A stretch of DNA of 64,000 nucleotides from Arion vulgaris (taxonomy: Eukaryota; Mollusca; Gastropoda; Stylommatophora; Arionidae), in assembly GCA_020796225.1 (NCBI GenBank), contig CM036767.1:21954927-22018926 (forward strand), written 5' to 3'. The notes under the pieces were generated by a model. That model was not told the DNA's origin and did not search any database. It saw only the letters and a program-made list of their open reading frames with translations. Positions within the stretch are counted from its first letter, which is position 1, and every line of letters starts with the position of its first letter. Made by a program: the position numbers and the translations under genes. Shown piece by piece: positions 1 through 10,275 of this stretch.

Positions 1-185
1 AATATAAATTGTCTGGGTATTATAAATTGTGAAGATTTGAGAGTGAACATCATAAAAGTAGTTCCTCAAAAACAAAAATATTGTACAGAAAACCTCAATT
101 CCAGTCATTAATCATATTAACTTGGAATGTATTTTTCCGAGTCCAGTTCATATTTCTGTTTTTATTAAGCCAAGTGTAATATTTA

Positions 186-232
<47 letters not shown>
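186..232. repeat. AT dinucleotide microsatellite
   Basis: A run of about 20 TA dinucleotides with one interruption lies just upstream of a LINE 3' fragment. A shorter TA run lies at 514-533. Confidence 0.9.
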
Positions 233-500
233 ACCAACTCTGAAGTACTGCAACGTGCAAACCTGTCTTCCATCATGGGCATGCTCAGCAATGTCTGCAA
301 AGCCTCAATGAAAACGTTTTCTATAGGTCCCAGCACATGGGGAAAACTAGTTGATGACAGAGTTGTGTGGAAAGCGATTTTGCGTAAGGGCGCGACGTCA
401 ATTGAGAAGAGATTTATGTATGAGCTGAACGACAAGAGAGAAAAGTGAAAACTCAGAAATTGTCACAGTAAAATACTTGCCAATTGACCGTCTGTAAAGA
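232..500 (+). mobile_element. LINE-I 3'-end fragment (internally deleted)
   Basis: Read on the plus strand, this keeps the C-terminal part of a non-LTR retrotransposon polyprotein: a segment like TNSEVLQRANLSSIMGML followed by WGKLVDDRVVWKAILRKG. The family is known for ...EVLQRANMPSI... followed by a WLGH block and a DDRxxWR block. Here the WLGH block is missing between the two, so the copy has an internal deletion. The end of the segment, including the untranslated tail around 455-500, recurs inverted at 32240-32420, which confirms a dispersed repeat. No intact reading frame remains. Confidence 0.7.
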
Positions 501-544
501 CGAAAAGCGCCTTAAATATATATATATATATAATAAATTTGTTT

Positions 545-668
545 CATATCAGCTGTCGAAAAATGGGTCTTCAGTTATCAGTTGTATGAGGACTATCATA
601 ATAGCACTCCGAACATGTACATAGGTGCTCCGATCTCCGCCTCAGCAAATCCAGTAGCGTCCAGCGGC
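545..668. repeat. Dispersed repeat R5, copy 1
   Basis: About 120 bp (from ATCAGTTGTATGAGGACTAT to GTAGCGTCCAGCGGCC) recur in the same orientation at 62890-63010 with moderate divergence. It has no coding potential. It could be part of a longer SINE or MITE. The stretch 668-836 holds nothing recognisable. Confidence 0.6.
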
Positions 669-835
669 CTAAAATGGGTCTTATGCTGAAGAATTGAATT
701 CATTGCAAGAGGTTTTATCTCATATGGCTCAGTTCATGTCTGCAGAAATGGAACGCCCCCTGCAGAGAGTATTACACGAAGCACGTATTCCGTAGCTCCA
801 ACAACAATTCTAGGGTATATGGAAAAAATGCACTT

Positions 836-908
836 GTGAACAGAACATCACGATTCGGATTCGAACCCACGCCCTTCAAATCGCAAGACAACCACTTAGG
901 CACATAAA
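836..908 (-). mobile_element. tRNA-like SINE head
   Basis: On the minus strand the block has a pol III A-box-like TGCCTAAGTGG and, about 35 nt on, a perfect B-box GGTTCGAATCC, as in tRNA-derived SINEs. A functional tRNA is unlikely because I cannot fold a convincing acceptor stem. The following 330 bases (908-1237) hold nothing I recognise. Confidence 0.5.
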
Positions 909-1237
909 TCCCCCGAATCATTTACATAGCTATTCCATATGGTTGCGAAACTCAGAATGTTCAAGTAACTTGAGCTGAATGACTGAACAATCGAATTTAC
1001 CGGTACCGGAAATTGAGTACCATCATCATTTGTTGTTACTAAGATGAAAGTTAGAAATCGATAACTCATCACGGATGTCTTACGGCGATCTGTCGCTAGT
1101 GTCCTTACTATACAATAGCCTGAATTATCAGATTTTCTGAAACCAGCAAGTGTCGGGACAAAGAGACGATACATAATTGAAAATAATAGTATTCGTATGC
1201 TACATATTCTCGGTTCCAAGAAAACACAAAGCTAGAC

Positions 1238-1355
1238 GATACAATAGAAGTGTATCGTCACTTTATTCTGTGCTGTAGTACAAGTGCTGTAGTACAAGTG
1301 CTGTAGTACAGGTCCTGTAGCACAGGATAAAGTGACGATACACTTCTATTGTATC
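1238..1355. repeat. Fold-back (hairpin) element with 41-bp arms
   Basis: The left arm starts GATACAATAGAAGTGTATCG and the right arm ends with its reverse complement. The arms are about 41 bp with only three or four mismatches. The loop holds short direct repeats of GTGCTGTAGTACAA. No target-site duplication is obvious. Confidence 0.8.
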
Positions 1356-1395
1356 TCTATTCTTAACCATTTCACACTTTTGAGCCGGTGTATAA

Positions 1396-1540
1396 GCTCG
1401 TTGTATTTTTTAAGATAACGCAAGTCCGATATATTGTCTAGCTGTATTTTTTAAGATAACGAAAGTCCGATATATTGTCTAGCTGTATTTTTTAAGATAA
1501 CGAAAGTCCGATATACTGTCTCGCTGTATTTTTTAAGATG
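1396..1540. repeat. 41-bp tandem repeat, about 3.5 copies
   Basis: The unit contains GTATTTTTTAAGATAACG and AAGTCCGATATATTGTCT. Adjacent units differ by one or two bases. Confidence 0.9.
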
Positions 1541-1637
1541 TAAGAAAGACACAACAATACTGGCTTATTTCGTATATAATGCAAACTAAATGTGTCTGTA
1601 AGTAAATGAACAATACGGAGTGAAAGGGTTAGCGTCC

Positions 1638-1890
1638 CCAGTGTGGTGACGGGCGCGCAAGGGAAGCAAAGAATAGTACCACTGCGACCTACAATGCATG
1701 TTGTAAGAGGTGACTGATGTAGGACCTAGGAAGCTACACTAGTAAATAAAAAGCATCGCAGAAATCGGATGTGCGGCCTACTTGTAGGTGCATAAATAGC
1801 ACAGCGTACAATCGTTCTTAGGCTCAGATCACATACAAATCACACAAAGTGGTTAACAGGGGGTCGATGTGGAGCGTTTGAAGAAGAAGA
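1638..1890 (+). mobile_element. SINE2 copy 1
   Basis: This is a ~255-bp dispersed element seen ten times in the window. Landmarks in order are GGGAAGCAAAGAATAGTA, TGTCGTAAGAGG, CTAGTAAATAAAAAGC, GCCTACTTGTAGG, TCACATACAAATCACA, and a GAAGAAGAAG tail. The constant 5' end, short length, lack of coding sequence and simple 3' tail support a SINE-like retroposon. The 3' half resembles the end of the element inserted in the 18S fragment at 22.4-23.7 kb. Confidence 0.8.
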
Positions 1891-2104
1891 ATGGATCAAT
1901 TCCTGTTTTGCCTTTCAGCCTCAGGCCGAAAAAAGAGGCCCCTGAATACGATACATTATTGGAAATAATAGTATTTGTATCCTACATAGCAAGACAACAC
2001 AAGGTTGCAACTATCGCTCGTGACAATATCAAATGTTGCCCATTGTTATATCTTCAGCCATTGAAGATGTGTTACATGTATCTACTTCTTCTATTGCTCT
2101 TCAC

Positions 2105-2645
2105 GTGATTTATCTTGCTTCTCCTTAGTCTTCTTTCACTGTCTTAATCTTTCTTTTAACATTTAATTTTTATACTCGGTATACTTGTTCTTCCTTGTTC
2201 TTATTTTCCGTCTTATGTTCTTTTTCCTGTATGTTCTTCGTTTCAATTTCGATATGTTCACTTCACGCACTTTTTCTTCAGCATACTTACTTTCCCTCCA
2301 AGCATTTCTTTTCACGCAACTCTCTTATTTTCCTTCACTCACTTACTTTTCTTCCACGTCCTTCTTGTTCTTCAACACACTTCTTTTCCATCTACGAGCT
2401 CGCTTTCTCTCCACACACTTCTGTTCTCTTCACTGTCTTTTTTCCACTCCGCGCTTATTTTCTTCTCTTGCGCGCTTATTTTCTATTCGCAAACTTCTTA
2501 TTACTCCACGCAGTTCTTTTCTCTTCATGCTCTTTTTTTTTCTCTTCATGCTCATTTGTTTCCTTCACGCTCTATTTTCCCTTTATGTTCTTTTATTCAA
2601 TTAAAGCTCTTTTTTCACCGTACTTCTTCTCTCTCCTTGTCTTAC
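2105..2645. repeat. Pyrimidine-rich low-complexity tract
   Basis: Over 500 bp rich in TTCTT and CTCTTC, with a loose ~20-bp periodicity (TTTTCTCTTCATGCTC-like words). Open frames across it are compositional and rich in F, S and L. No gene is called. Confidence 0.8.
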
Positions 2646-2649
2646 TGGT

Positions 2650-2985
2650 TAATGGAAGTGGAACCGATACCATTACACTTCGAGCAGGTTCCTGTGATCA
2701 ATTGTTCTCATAAGATGTCGTAGAGTATACATGCTCTGATAGCATTACACCACGAGCAGGTTCATGTGGTCAATTGTTCTCATAAGATGTCGTAGAGTAT
2801 GCATGCTGATATATAATTGTGCCGCCACTGCCTTGTATGCCCTCGGTCACGACAAAGATGACACATGGAGCACTACACCCTAAGCATATTCATGTGCTCA
2901 GACGACGCCATAAGATATCGTAGGGTATTCATGTTGTCATATAATTGTGCCGCCACTGCCTTGTATGCATTCAAGCACGATAATA
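2650..2985. repeat. Degenerate tandem duplication block (75-130 bp modules)
   Basis: The module containing CATTACACCACGAGCAGGTT and CATAAGATGTCGTAGAGTAT occurs three times. A second module with TAATTGTGCCGCCACTGCCT occurs twice, in the order a, a-b, a-b. Confidence 0.75.
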
Positions 2986-3079
2986 ATTGATAATGATACG
3001 GGATGATGGTTCCTGCGATATTCCACACTTGATCCCTGAAGGACTCCATAACTACACATATAATGTTTAATTTTACGAA

Positions 3080-3565
3080 TTCCTTTTGTGTTTATATTAT
3101 GTACACTTTTTCGATCTGAGAGTTGGAAAATAACTAAAGATATAGAAAGCAAGTTGAATGCATTTAAATATGGATGTGTACGAAAAATACTGAACATAAA
3201 ATGGAACGAATTAAGGAGAACGATGAAATCAGAGAAACGTCTGGTCAACCACTAGTAACAATTGTTATAGGGAGGAGAAGATGGATATATGTTGGACACA
3301 CCTTGAGACGAAATGATCAACGAATATCAAAGCAGTCATTGAAGTGGGATGCAAATTGTTCAATAAATTATCAATCAATATCAAAGCAGACATTGAAGTG
3401 GGATGCAAATTGTTCAAGAAATAGAAGACTACCTAAGGAGATCCTGAAACTAACTTTGCTGAGAGATGCAAGAAATATCGGTCTCTGTTCCGTGGAGGTG
3501 ATTGAGCGAGATGACCAGGATGCTCAGGCGAAAACGATGCCCACACAGTATGGAAAAATTTTGTC
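3080..3565 (+). mobile_element. LINE-C 3'-end fragment with in-frame duplication
   Basis: Plus-strand reading gives ESWKITKDIESKLNAFKYGC, then after a frameshift the block NDEIRETSGQPLV, RRRWIYVGHTLRRND and an SLKWDAN segment. This is the usual order at the C-terminus of a non-LTR retrotransposon (ESW, NEEL, WxWIGHxLR, RQALxWNPQG). The segment around ISKQSLKWDANCS is duplicated in tandem with a 54-bp offset (18 codons) at about 3324-3431. The frameshift makes it a dead copy. Bases 3565-4048 hold nothing else recognised. Confidence 0.7.
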
Positions 3566-4048
3566 TAGGCCCTATGTAACGTATAACAGTACGCGAGGAA
3601 TTATTATTAATAAAGTTATCTTACCTATACGTGCGGTGTTTTATTTCACGTATTTCAGTTAATCTGATGCATATTACTTACACATTTCTAAGAGTATATA
3701 CTCCATGTTTAACTAGCATTTTATACAGACTGTTTTATGTATCAGATTGTATTGTCAGTTATGTAGATCGAATGGAAATTATTCTATCGATACCTTTCCC
3801 ACATTTATTTGTTTTTGCTTCAGAATGTTTATCTGCACTGGCATGACCTTTCATACAATAAAGCATCGGCGTCTACATCCCAAGACATTTGTTTTAGGCA
3901 TAACTACTGAATACTGTTTACCCACTCAACCTCAAGTTTTCATGCTTGTTTCTAAGCTTCCATTAACGTTTTTCGTCACATACATAAGCTTTTTCTAAGG
4001 GATCTACAATCAAAGATATTTACTAAGAACCAACAACTCATCTGAATG

Positions 4049-4477
4049 AGACAAACCAGTGGCGGCTCGTCGTTAACTCTTAGTATACGCACACCAGAAC
4101 CTCGATAGCATAGTAATTAGTGCACTTACTTTGTAGACTAGGGATCTGAAGTTCTATTATACAACTGAACCAGGTTTCTCTGGTCAACCCGGTCCCAATT
4201 TCACAAAAACACTAAGAGGTAAAGTAGGCTAGTGATTATTAATTTTGTTCGTGATATGGTTTGTGTGAAAATTGGTGATACCAGAAAAGTTTGTCATGTG
4301 GCTTGTCAAATTGTAGGAGTTAAAGGTCAGTGTATCCTGGCACCACCAAAAATAATGTGTAACGTGTATTAACGATTTTATAAATTACAATATAATCTAA
4401 CCCAACACCATGATTTTTCTGAAATGTTTTGTCTGGCCCCATCAACAAAATGATCACTAGCCGCCTCTGAGACAAAC
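4049..4477. mobile_element. hAT-type MITE with 8-bp target duplication
   Basis: The element runs 4057-4469 and starts CAGTGGCGGCTCG. It ends AGCCGCCTCTG, an inverted terminal repeat. It is flanked by perfect 8-bp direct repeats AGACAAAC (4049-4056 and 4470-4477). An 8-bp duplication and CAGTGG-type ends are hallmarks of the hAT superfamily. No transposase is present. Its right ~90 bp are the inverse of the left end of the 854-bp element at 61224, so both belong to one family. Confidence 0.85.
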
Positions 4478-4671
4478 TAACTACGAAATTTCTTTTGTAC
4501 AAGAGATCTTTCTATACATCTAAATCACTTTCATCATAGCGACAGTTGAACAGAAAAACGATTCAGTTGTGTATAGTTTGAAGAATTGATGACCTTAAAG
4601 ACATTGGCGATGAGTACACGAGTAAACAAAAACATTCTGCATCAAGATCGAAATTCGTTAGTCGAGTTTAA

Positions 4672-5106
4672 TTGATTGATTGATTGATTGATAGGACCCT
4701 CATCATTGCACTTCGATAAGTAACCATGTGCGCTCTAATCTCTTTCTTGCACAGGAAGATCTCAGCTGCAGTGCACAAACTCGGTAGCACCCGAGAGTTC
4801 CTGATTTAATTTTAGGTGTAGTAAAGATGTTTGTAGGAATTGTTTTTAATTTGAAATTTTTGTTTCAAAATATTTTTTCCCTGCAGCAGATTTCCAGCCT
4901 GCTCTTCTCGATTTTGAGCAACCTTAGGTTCTTTTAGGTGCTCAAATTGAACACGTGACCTACATTTTATCGTCCGTCGCCGATAGGACTTGGAACTCGA
5001 TCTCACCTACACTGAGATCAAGGCTCTATGGAAAAATATTCGGATAGCTCGACGAAGGAGCGAACCGGTTACCTTTGCCACAAGATGTGAGCACCTAACT
5101 TATTAC
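4672..5106 (-). mobile_element. SINE1 copy 1
   Basis: This is a full-length ~435-bp tRNA-derived SINE. The 5' head (high coordinates) has the A-box region, here degenerate (TGGCGTAGAGG in the family), and a B-box-like GGTTCGCTCC. The body carries GATCTCAGTGTAGGTGAGAT and CAGGCTGGAAA. The 3' tail is (ATTG)n at low coordinates. Nine copies occur in the window. Confidence 0.85.
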
Positions 5107-5415
5107 TCCAAATAGCCAAATACCCAAATAATAATTAAATGTAGTAATTAAAGAATGAAACAGGAAACGATAATAATGTAGACATAGACATATACAACTG
5201 CAGACCTTAGATTCCAAATTAATTGATTTAAAATTACAAACAAAAAGTATTTGAAGAATGTAATTTTAAGAAAACTCCAAACAAGGTAAAAAAAAACAGA
5301 TGTCAAACACATATAAATAGTTAAAATATATGGTGAAAGTCATCAATAGCATCCCGAGACAGGAATGATTGAAACTATCATCATGACTTGTTTATATGTT
5401 TACTCAAGTCTATGT
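5106..5415. other. No feature recognised
   Basis: AT-rich sequence with no convincing coding, repeat or RNA feature. Confidence 0.5.
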
Positions 5416-5830
5416 CTGAGAATGTATATAGAAGAAGAAAGAGAATAGGAAGAAGAGGAGGAGGAAGGAAAGAGGAAGAAAAAGGAGAATAGGAAGAAGA
5501 ATGGGATGGGGATAAAGACAACGTTTAACAAAAGAAAGAAAAAAGAAGGAAGAGGAGGAAGAAGATAAAGTGGAAGAACAGGCGAGAAAAAAAGAGGGGA
5601 AAGAAGAAAATATAGTCGAAGAAGAAGAACAAACAGAGGAGGAAGATGAAATTGAAGTAATAGAAAAGGAAGTAGAAAACGAAAAAACAGAAGTAGTAGA
5701 GAAAGAAAATTGTGAAACAGAAAAAGTGTTGGAAGAAAATAAGAGGAGAAAAATGAAAAAATGTAAGAAGAAAAAAACGAAGGAATAAACAGAAACGAGA
5801 TGAAGGAAGAGAGAGAGAGAGAAAAGAAAA
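5415..5830. repeat. Purine-rich low-complexity tract
   Basis: About 400 bp dominated by GAAGAA, GGAAGAGG and GAGAGA words on the plus strand. The E/K-rich frame at 5570-5788 follows from composition and is not called as a gene. Bases 5830-6190 hold nothing recognised. Confidence 0.8.
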
Positions 5831-6189
5831 CATAGTCCCAAGACCTCTAAAATAACTAACATTGTATACATCAATTGACAAGGATACAATTCAGTAATGC
5901 AGTAATGTATGATATATAGCCCGTCTCCTGAGACATATTCTAATAGAGACATCTATTGTTCATGTTTCAACTATTTATATTGTTAACTGATTACCAGGCT
6001 ATTATTATGATATCAATGTTTATTTGTCAGCAGAACAGAATCATTTCAAATGTGAATGTTTACATTTAGACTAAGCCTTACATTATCTATTGTTTATTGT
6101 ATTTCCCCAGGTGAATGACGGAATTGGTAGTCCACTCTTGCCATTATGCATAGGGGTGGGAGCTTTAATTTGCGTTCCACAACCAGATG

Positions 6190-6480
6190 AGTCGCCCTTG
6201 TTGTGTTATATCCGTTTTTATTTAGTGTGGTCTTGATATTGTCTTTCCATCTTTTCTTGGTCTTCCCTTGGCTCTAGTACCTGATCTCTTTTATTGTATG
6301 CTGTTATTGGTGGTTGGTTGTATTACATTCTCATTAAATGTCTGAACCACTGTATATGTTCTCTTTCAAAGGATTCAGTGCGTTAAGTTATGCCCACTCT
6401 GCTTCTGATGTCCTCGAATCGTAGTTTATCTTTCCTGGTGACCCCAACCGCTTTCCTCAAGCATTTCATTTCACATGTGG
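6190..6480 (-). mobile_element. LINE-D 3'-end fragment, unexpanded
   Basis: The minus strand carries the LINE-D C-terminal block (FGHLMR-like, then QPP..., then KRSGTRAK). This is the same region that is amplified into a 36-bp satellite at 57.8-58.7 kb. Here the KRSGTRAK segment is present once, so it serves as an unexpanded reference copy. Stops and shifts interrupt it. Confidence 0.7.
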
Positions 6481-6654
6481 TGAGCTAATCAAATCGGTGT
6501 ATAACATCCCACTGTGACGGGCCCGGCAAACCTACAGTGCGTAACATCGCTAAATTAATGTTTTTTTCAAGGTTACAGCAGTAAGTGGACAAAAAAACGA
6601 AAAATATATATTTGTGCACAGAATGTGTATATCGAATAAATGCTAATAGATCTC

Positions 6655-7095
6655 ACAAAACGTGTTTCATCATCATCATCAGGTGCCGTCTCCACATCGA
6701 AAGGTGGCTGCAATGAATCTCTAGCATCCTCTGTCTTTCGACTTGGTGTTGCATACTGCCAGACTGTAACCTGTCAATTTCTTAAAATTTCCCTCCCACA
6801 TCTCTTGGTCTTCCTCTTGCTCTTCCCCCCTCAACTTTTCTCTCTAGTAAAAATGTTATCATGGTGTCATGTCTTTTTATGTGCCCAAAATACTTTATTT
6901 CTCTCAATTTTATTTCTCTTAATAATTGTTTCTTCATGTCTAGTTTTCCTAAAACTTGTTTATTTGTCTGTTTTTCTGTCCATGAAACTCTGTCTATTCT
7001 TCTATATATCCACATCTCAAATGCATCAATTCTGTCTTCTAACTGCTTGTTCATTGTCCATGTTCCGAGCCATACATTAAGATAATATATATATA
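6655..7095 (-). mobile_element. LINE-A 3'-end fragment
   Basis: Minus-strand reading gives RIDAFEMWIYRRIDRVSWTE, then KYFGHIKRHDTMITFLLERK, then GRPRDVGGKF. This matches the C-terminus of the longer LINE-A copy at 25.0-27.0 kb (CYRTILRIQWTE, YFGHIKRHDGLERTIL). The copy is 5'-truncated and ends at a CATCATCATC repeat (6668-6680), the inverse of the GATGATGATG tail of LINE-A. Confidence 0.8.
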
Positions 7096-7252
7096 TCATT
7101 CGATCATTCTCATTACAGCCTGTTTGTAATATGTTTGGATTTGTTAATCTTACGACCTATAACTGTTGCAAATTAATAGCAAAAAAAAAGCAAGACAATG
7201 GAAGTTGTGGTGATCCGTGACCCTTGATAGCACAAAGCCACGAACTCAGGAA

Positions 7253-7622
7253 ACATTATCTAAACTAAGACCGCAACCTTCAAGTAACCCTCGTATCCCA
7301 GTATTGTTAGATCTCAGATCCCGACAACATCAGACCAAATAGCTTAGCTGACAAATCTGAAATTCCTGTTAGATGGGGCTGGTTTTTGCATATGTTTGAT
7401 AGAAAACTACACGTTTTTTTGCAATTTTACTCAATTCTATGTATTCATGGTTATTTATGAAAGATATAAATAATACTGATATTTCTTAGCTTTAAATTTA
7501 ACTTTTAATATAATATAACCTAGATTTAACATGCTGTGTTGTTTTTTGAATGAATTAGTACATAAACAACATCACTGGAATGCGAGGATTATGCGACAGT
7601 TGTGGTCTTAATTTCCTAAAAT
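7253..7622. mobile_element. TIR MITE (family R4), unexpanded copy
   Basis: The termini are inverted repeats of about 50 bp: the left one contains AACTAAGACCGCAACCTTCA, and the right one reads AAATTAAGACCACAACTGTC on the opposite strand. The interior shares ~350 bp with 59250-60130, including GCATATGTTTGATAGAAAAC. It holds one version of the unit (GATATTTCTTAGCTT) that is present 13 times in that second copy. The right end abuts the mariner directly. Confidence 0.75.
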
Positions 7623-7623
7623 A

Positions 7624-8815
7624 CGAGGGCGCATTGAAAAGTAATACCTCCAAGTCTTTAACTTTGTTAATATACATAATTTACAAATGAAACATATATT
7701 TTCAGAAAGCTTGAGATGTCCACTACACAATAGAGTCATTATTTTTGGACATAGTCACCTCCACGTTCCACACACACACACGCCAAAGTCGAACTAGTTG
7801 TTGCATCCCGTCGAAGAAAAAATCTGATGATTTTTCACGAAGCCAGGTACGCACATCTGCTGCCACATCCTCGTCAGAAGCAAATCTGTTTCCTTGAGAT
7901 GTTCCTTGAGCTTTGGGAACAGGAAAAAGTCACAAGGTGCCAAATCCGGGCTATATGGTGGGTGCGCTAAAATGTCAAAATTGAGACGCTCTAATGCTGC
8001 CGCTGTTTGTCTACTGGTGTGTGGACGAGCATTGTCATGTTGAAAGACTGCGTGTTTTCCAGGACGAACACGTAGCAGTCTTGCCCGTAGTTTCTTCATC
8101 GTTTCCACATACCGATCAGAATTGCCGCGTTCCAAAAATTCTGTGTGGATTACGCCCTGGCAGTCCCAAAAATGGTCATCAAAACTTTTCCCGCTGACGC
8201 GACAGTTTAGAATTTTTTTGGGGTGGTTGAGTTTTTGTGCCTGTATTCCATAGACTGGCGCTTCTTTTCAGGGTAGTAATGATGCACCCATGACTCATCG
8301 CCAGTGACAATTCGACAGATAAAGTCATCGCCTTCTCGTTCATATCGCATCAGGTGTTCCTGACACGTCTGATGTCGGCGATGTTTCATTTCCGGTGTCA
8401 GCATGCGAGGGACCCATCTTGCACAAACTTTCCTATACCCTAGCAATACATGAATAATGTGATGTACTCGTTCAGTCGAAATTTCAAGCATTGTAGCGAC
8501 ATTTTTTTGCTTGATGCGGCGATTGACATGAATCAGTTCGTCCACGCGAGCTTGGTGTTGTTCATCCACTGCTGTAATTGGTCGTCCGCTGCGAGCCTGA
8601 TCATGCAAGGTCATCGTCGCTGGTTTGTCGCCTTTAACAGTCCTTGCCCACCTCCTAACAGTACTCACATCTACACAGGCGTCACCATATACCGCTCTCA
8701 TTCTCCGATGCATGTCGATGGGAACACAACCTTCGGCCGTCAAGAATTCAATCACAGCTCTTTGCTTCAACCGAATTTCCATGTATTCCATCGTAGACGA
8801 GACTGCAGTAAAACT
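7624..8815 (-). mobile_element. mariner element, 5'-truncated
   Basis: The transposase remnant (7740-8791) sits in an element whose 3' terminus at 7624 has a mariner-like end on the plus strand (ACGAGGGCGCATTGAAAAG). The matching inverted repeat is not found beyond the start codon, so the 5' end seems lost where the Penelope-like sequence begins. Confidence 0.8.
7740..8791 (-). pseudogene. mariner transposase, broken
   Basis: This is the remnant of a Tc1/mariner-superfamily DDE/D transposase, which cuts and joins the element's terminal repeats. The start is the methionine at 8791, where family similarity begins. The N-terminal helix-turn-helix region is continuous. The first catalytic Asp lies in VTGDESWVHHYYPEKK, the second in HDNARPH, and the third in YSPDLAPCDFFLF. 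There are exactly 34 residues between the second and third, the mariner D34D signature. Lesions seen are a stop just after TTPKKF (about 8210), a 1-nt loss in the T-run near 8172, and a further frameshift after LKEHLK (about 7890). All three catalytic residues survive. It cannot make a full enzyme as written. Confidence 0.9.
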
Positions 8816-8849
8816 ATATGATTGGCAAAACACGTAATCACACAGTACT

Positions 8850-9600
8850 GTAGTTTTACAAATTACAAAAACAATGACAAAATACAGCAACGTTTCGACC
8901 AACAAGGACTTTATCAAGCAAACGAACAACAGGAGTGACATATTTAAAAAAACACATATGGACGACTACATACAAACGTTTCTAATGAAAATCTGGGAAT
9001 AAAAAGGAATAACGAAATAAATGTAACACAAAAACACACATAAAAACTAGAAATAGAAAGGAAGAGAAACAATGAAAAATCTAGTAAATATATAACTTGA
9101 ATACATGCAACATATGCCCATATAGATTACAAGGCATGGGAAGAGAAAGTACTAAGAAGCATAGGAATGTAATACGTTGAGCCCACGTGGTCGCAAGGTA
9201 CCATACAACGAAATCAACCGATTCTCCAGAGCAAATCGACTGCAATCATCCGAGGAACGTGACCGGATGGCTGTGACCTGGACATCGTGAGCTTCTAAAT
9301 GGCCAGTATCATTGAAATGGGTGGCTACACGGGTCACAGAGTATTGGCGTATGTCGCACAAGTGTTGGGCGAATCGATCACTGAGCCTCTTGCCTGTCTC
9401 GCCGAAATAAGCCTTGTTACACCGCTTACAGATAATGGAATAGATAAGATTAGGGGACTCGCATGATAAACCATCGTCAATAACAAACGTGGCTAAAGAA
9501 AAAGATACAGTACGCGTCTGTATCACATAAGCACACATATTGCAACGCCGACTTCTTAGAATCTTTACCTGAACCAGCCGGCCGTACGTTTATCGAAGAT
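8850..9600 (-). mobile_element. Penelope-like element, 3' part
   Basis: This contains the GIY-YIG endonuclease remnant (9152-9538) and its 3' untranslated region (8850-9150). The latter holds the phrase GTCGAAACGTTGCTGTATTT on the minus strand, of the type found at Penelope-like termini. The reverse transcriptase part is absent, and similarity fades above about 9600. Confidence 0.75.
9152..9538 (-). pseudogene. GIY-YIG endonuclease domain of a Penelope-like element
   Basis: This 128-codon open stretch contains LIYSIICKRCNKAYFGETGK, where LIY and YFG stand for the GIY and YIG motifs. RLSDRFAQH follows (conserved Arg and His region), and ALENRLISLYG is near the end (catalytic Glu region). In Penelope-like elements this domain follows the reverse transcriptase and nicks the target DNA. 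The Cys pair CKRC between the motifs is typical of the retroelement type. The upstream RT is missing, so the apparent start is arbitrary and the remnant is not functional alone. Confidence 0.85.
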
Positions 9601-9722
9601 CTCGGTTAGATAAAGAGATATTCATTTTTAAACCAACAAAACAATGGAGGACATATTTAAATTTGTATGTCACAAATTCAATTTTACACAAAGATTTATC
9701 ACTATTCTTTCTCATTTGCTTT

Positions 9723-10275
9723 CACACTGTAACCAGGTTGTCACACTGTAACCAGGTTGTCACACTGTAACCAGGTTGTCACACTGTAACCGGGTTGTCA
9801 CACTGTAACCGGGTTGTCACACTGTAACCGGGTTGTCGCACTGTAACCGGGTTGTCGCACTGTAACCGGGTTGTCACACTGTGACCGAGTTGTCACACTG
9901 TGACCGGGTTGTCACACTGTAACCGGGTTGTCACACTGTAACCGGGCTGTCACACTGTAACCGGGTTGTCGCACTGTAACCGGGTTGTCGCACTGTAACC
10001 GGGTTGTCGCACTGTAACCGGGTTGTCGCACTGTGACCGGGTTGTTGCACTGTGACCGGGTTGTCGACTGTGACCGGGTTGTCGCACTGTGACCGGGTCG
10101 TCACACTGTAACCGGGTCGTCACACTGTAACCGGGTCGTCACACTGTAACCGGGTGGTCACACTGTAACCGTGTCGTCACACTGTAACCGGTTCGTCACA
10201 CTGTAACCGGGTCGTCACACTGTAACCGTGTCGTCACACTGTAACCGGGTCGTCACACTGTAACCGGGTCGTCAC
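9723..10275. repeat. 19-bp satellite, about 29 copies
   Basis: Tandem units TTGTCACACTGTAACCGGG (19 bp) with point variants. This is the proximal part of the large satellite and merges into a 32-bp period at about 10270. Confidence 0.9.

Noticed and set aside
836..908. Functional tRNA gene
   Set aside because: A- and B-boxes are present but no closed acceptor stem is evident, so a SINE remnant is more likely. The same applies to the other tRNA-like blocks.
2185..2713. F/L/S-rich frames resembling membrane proteins
   Set aside because: Composition of a pyrimidine-rich tract. No homologous domain and two overlapping frames.
5570..5788. E/K-rich 72-codon frame
   Set aside because: Pure composition of a purine-rich tract.
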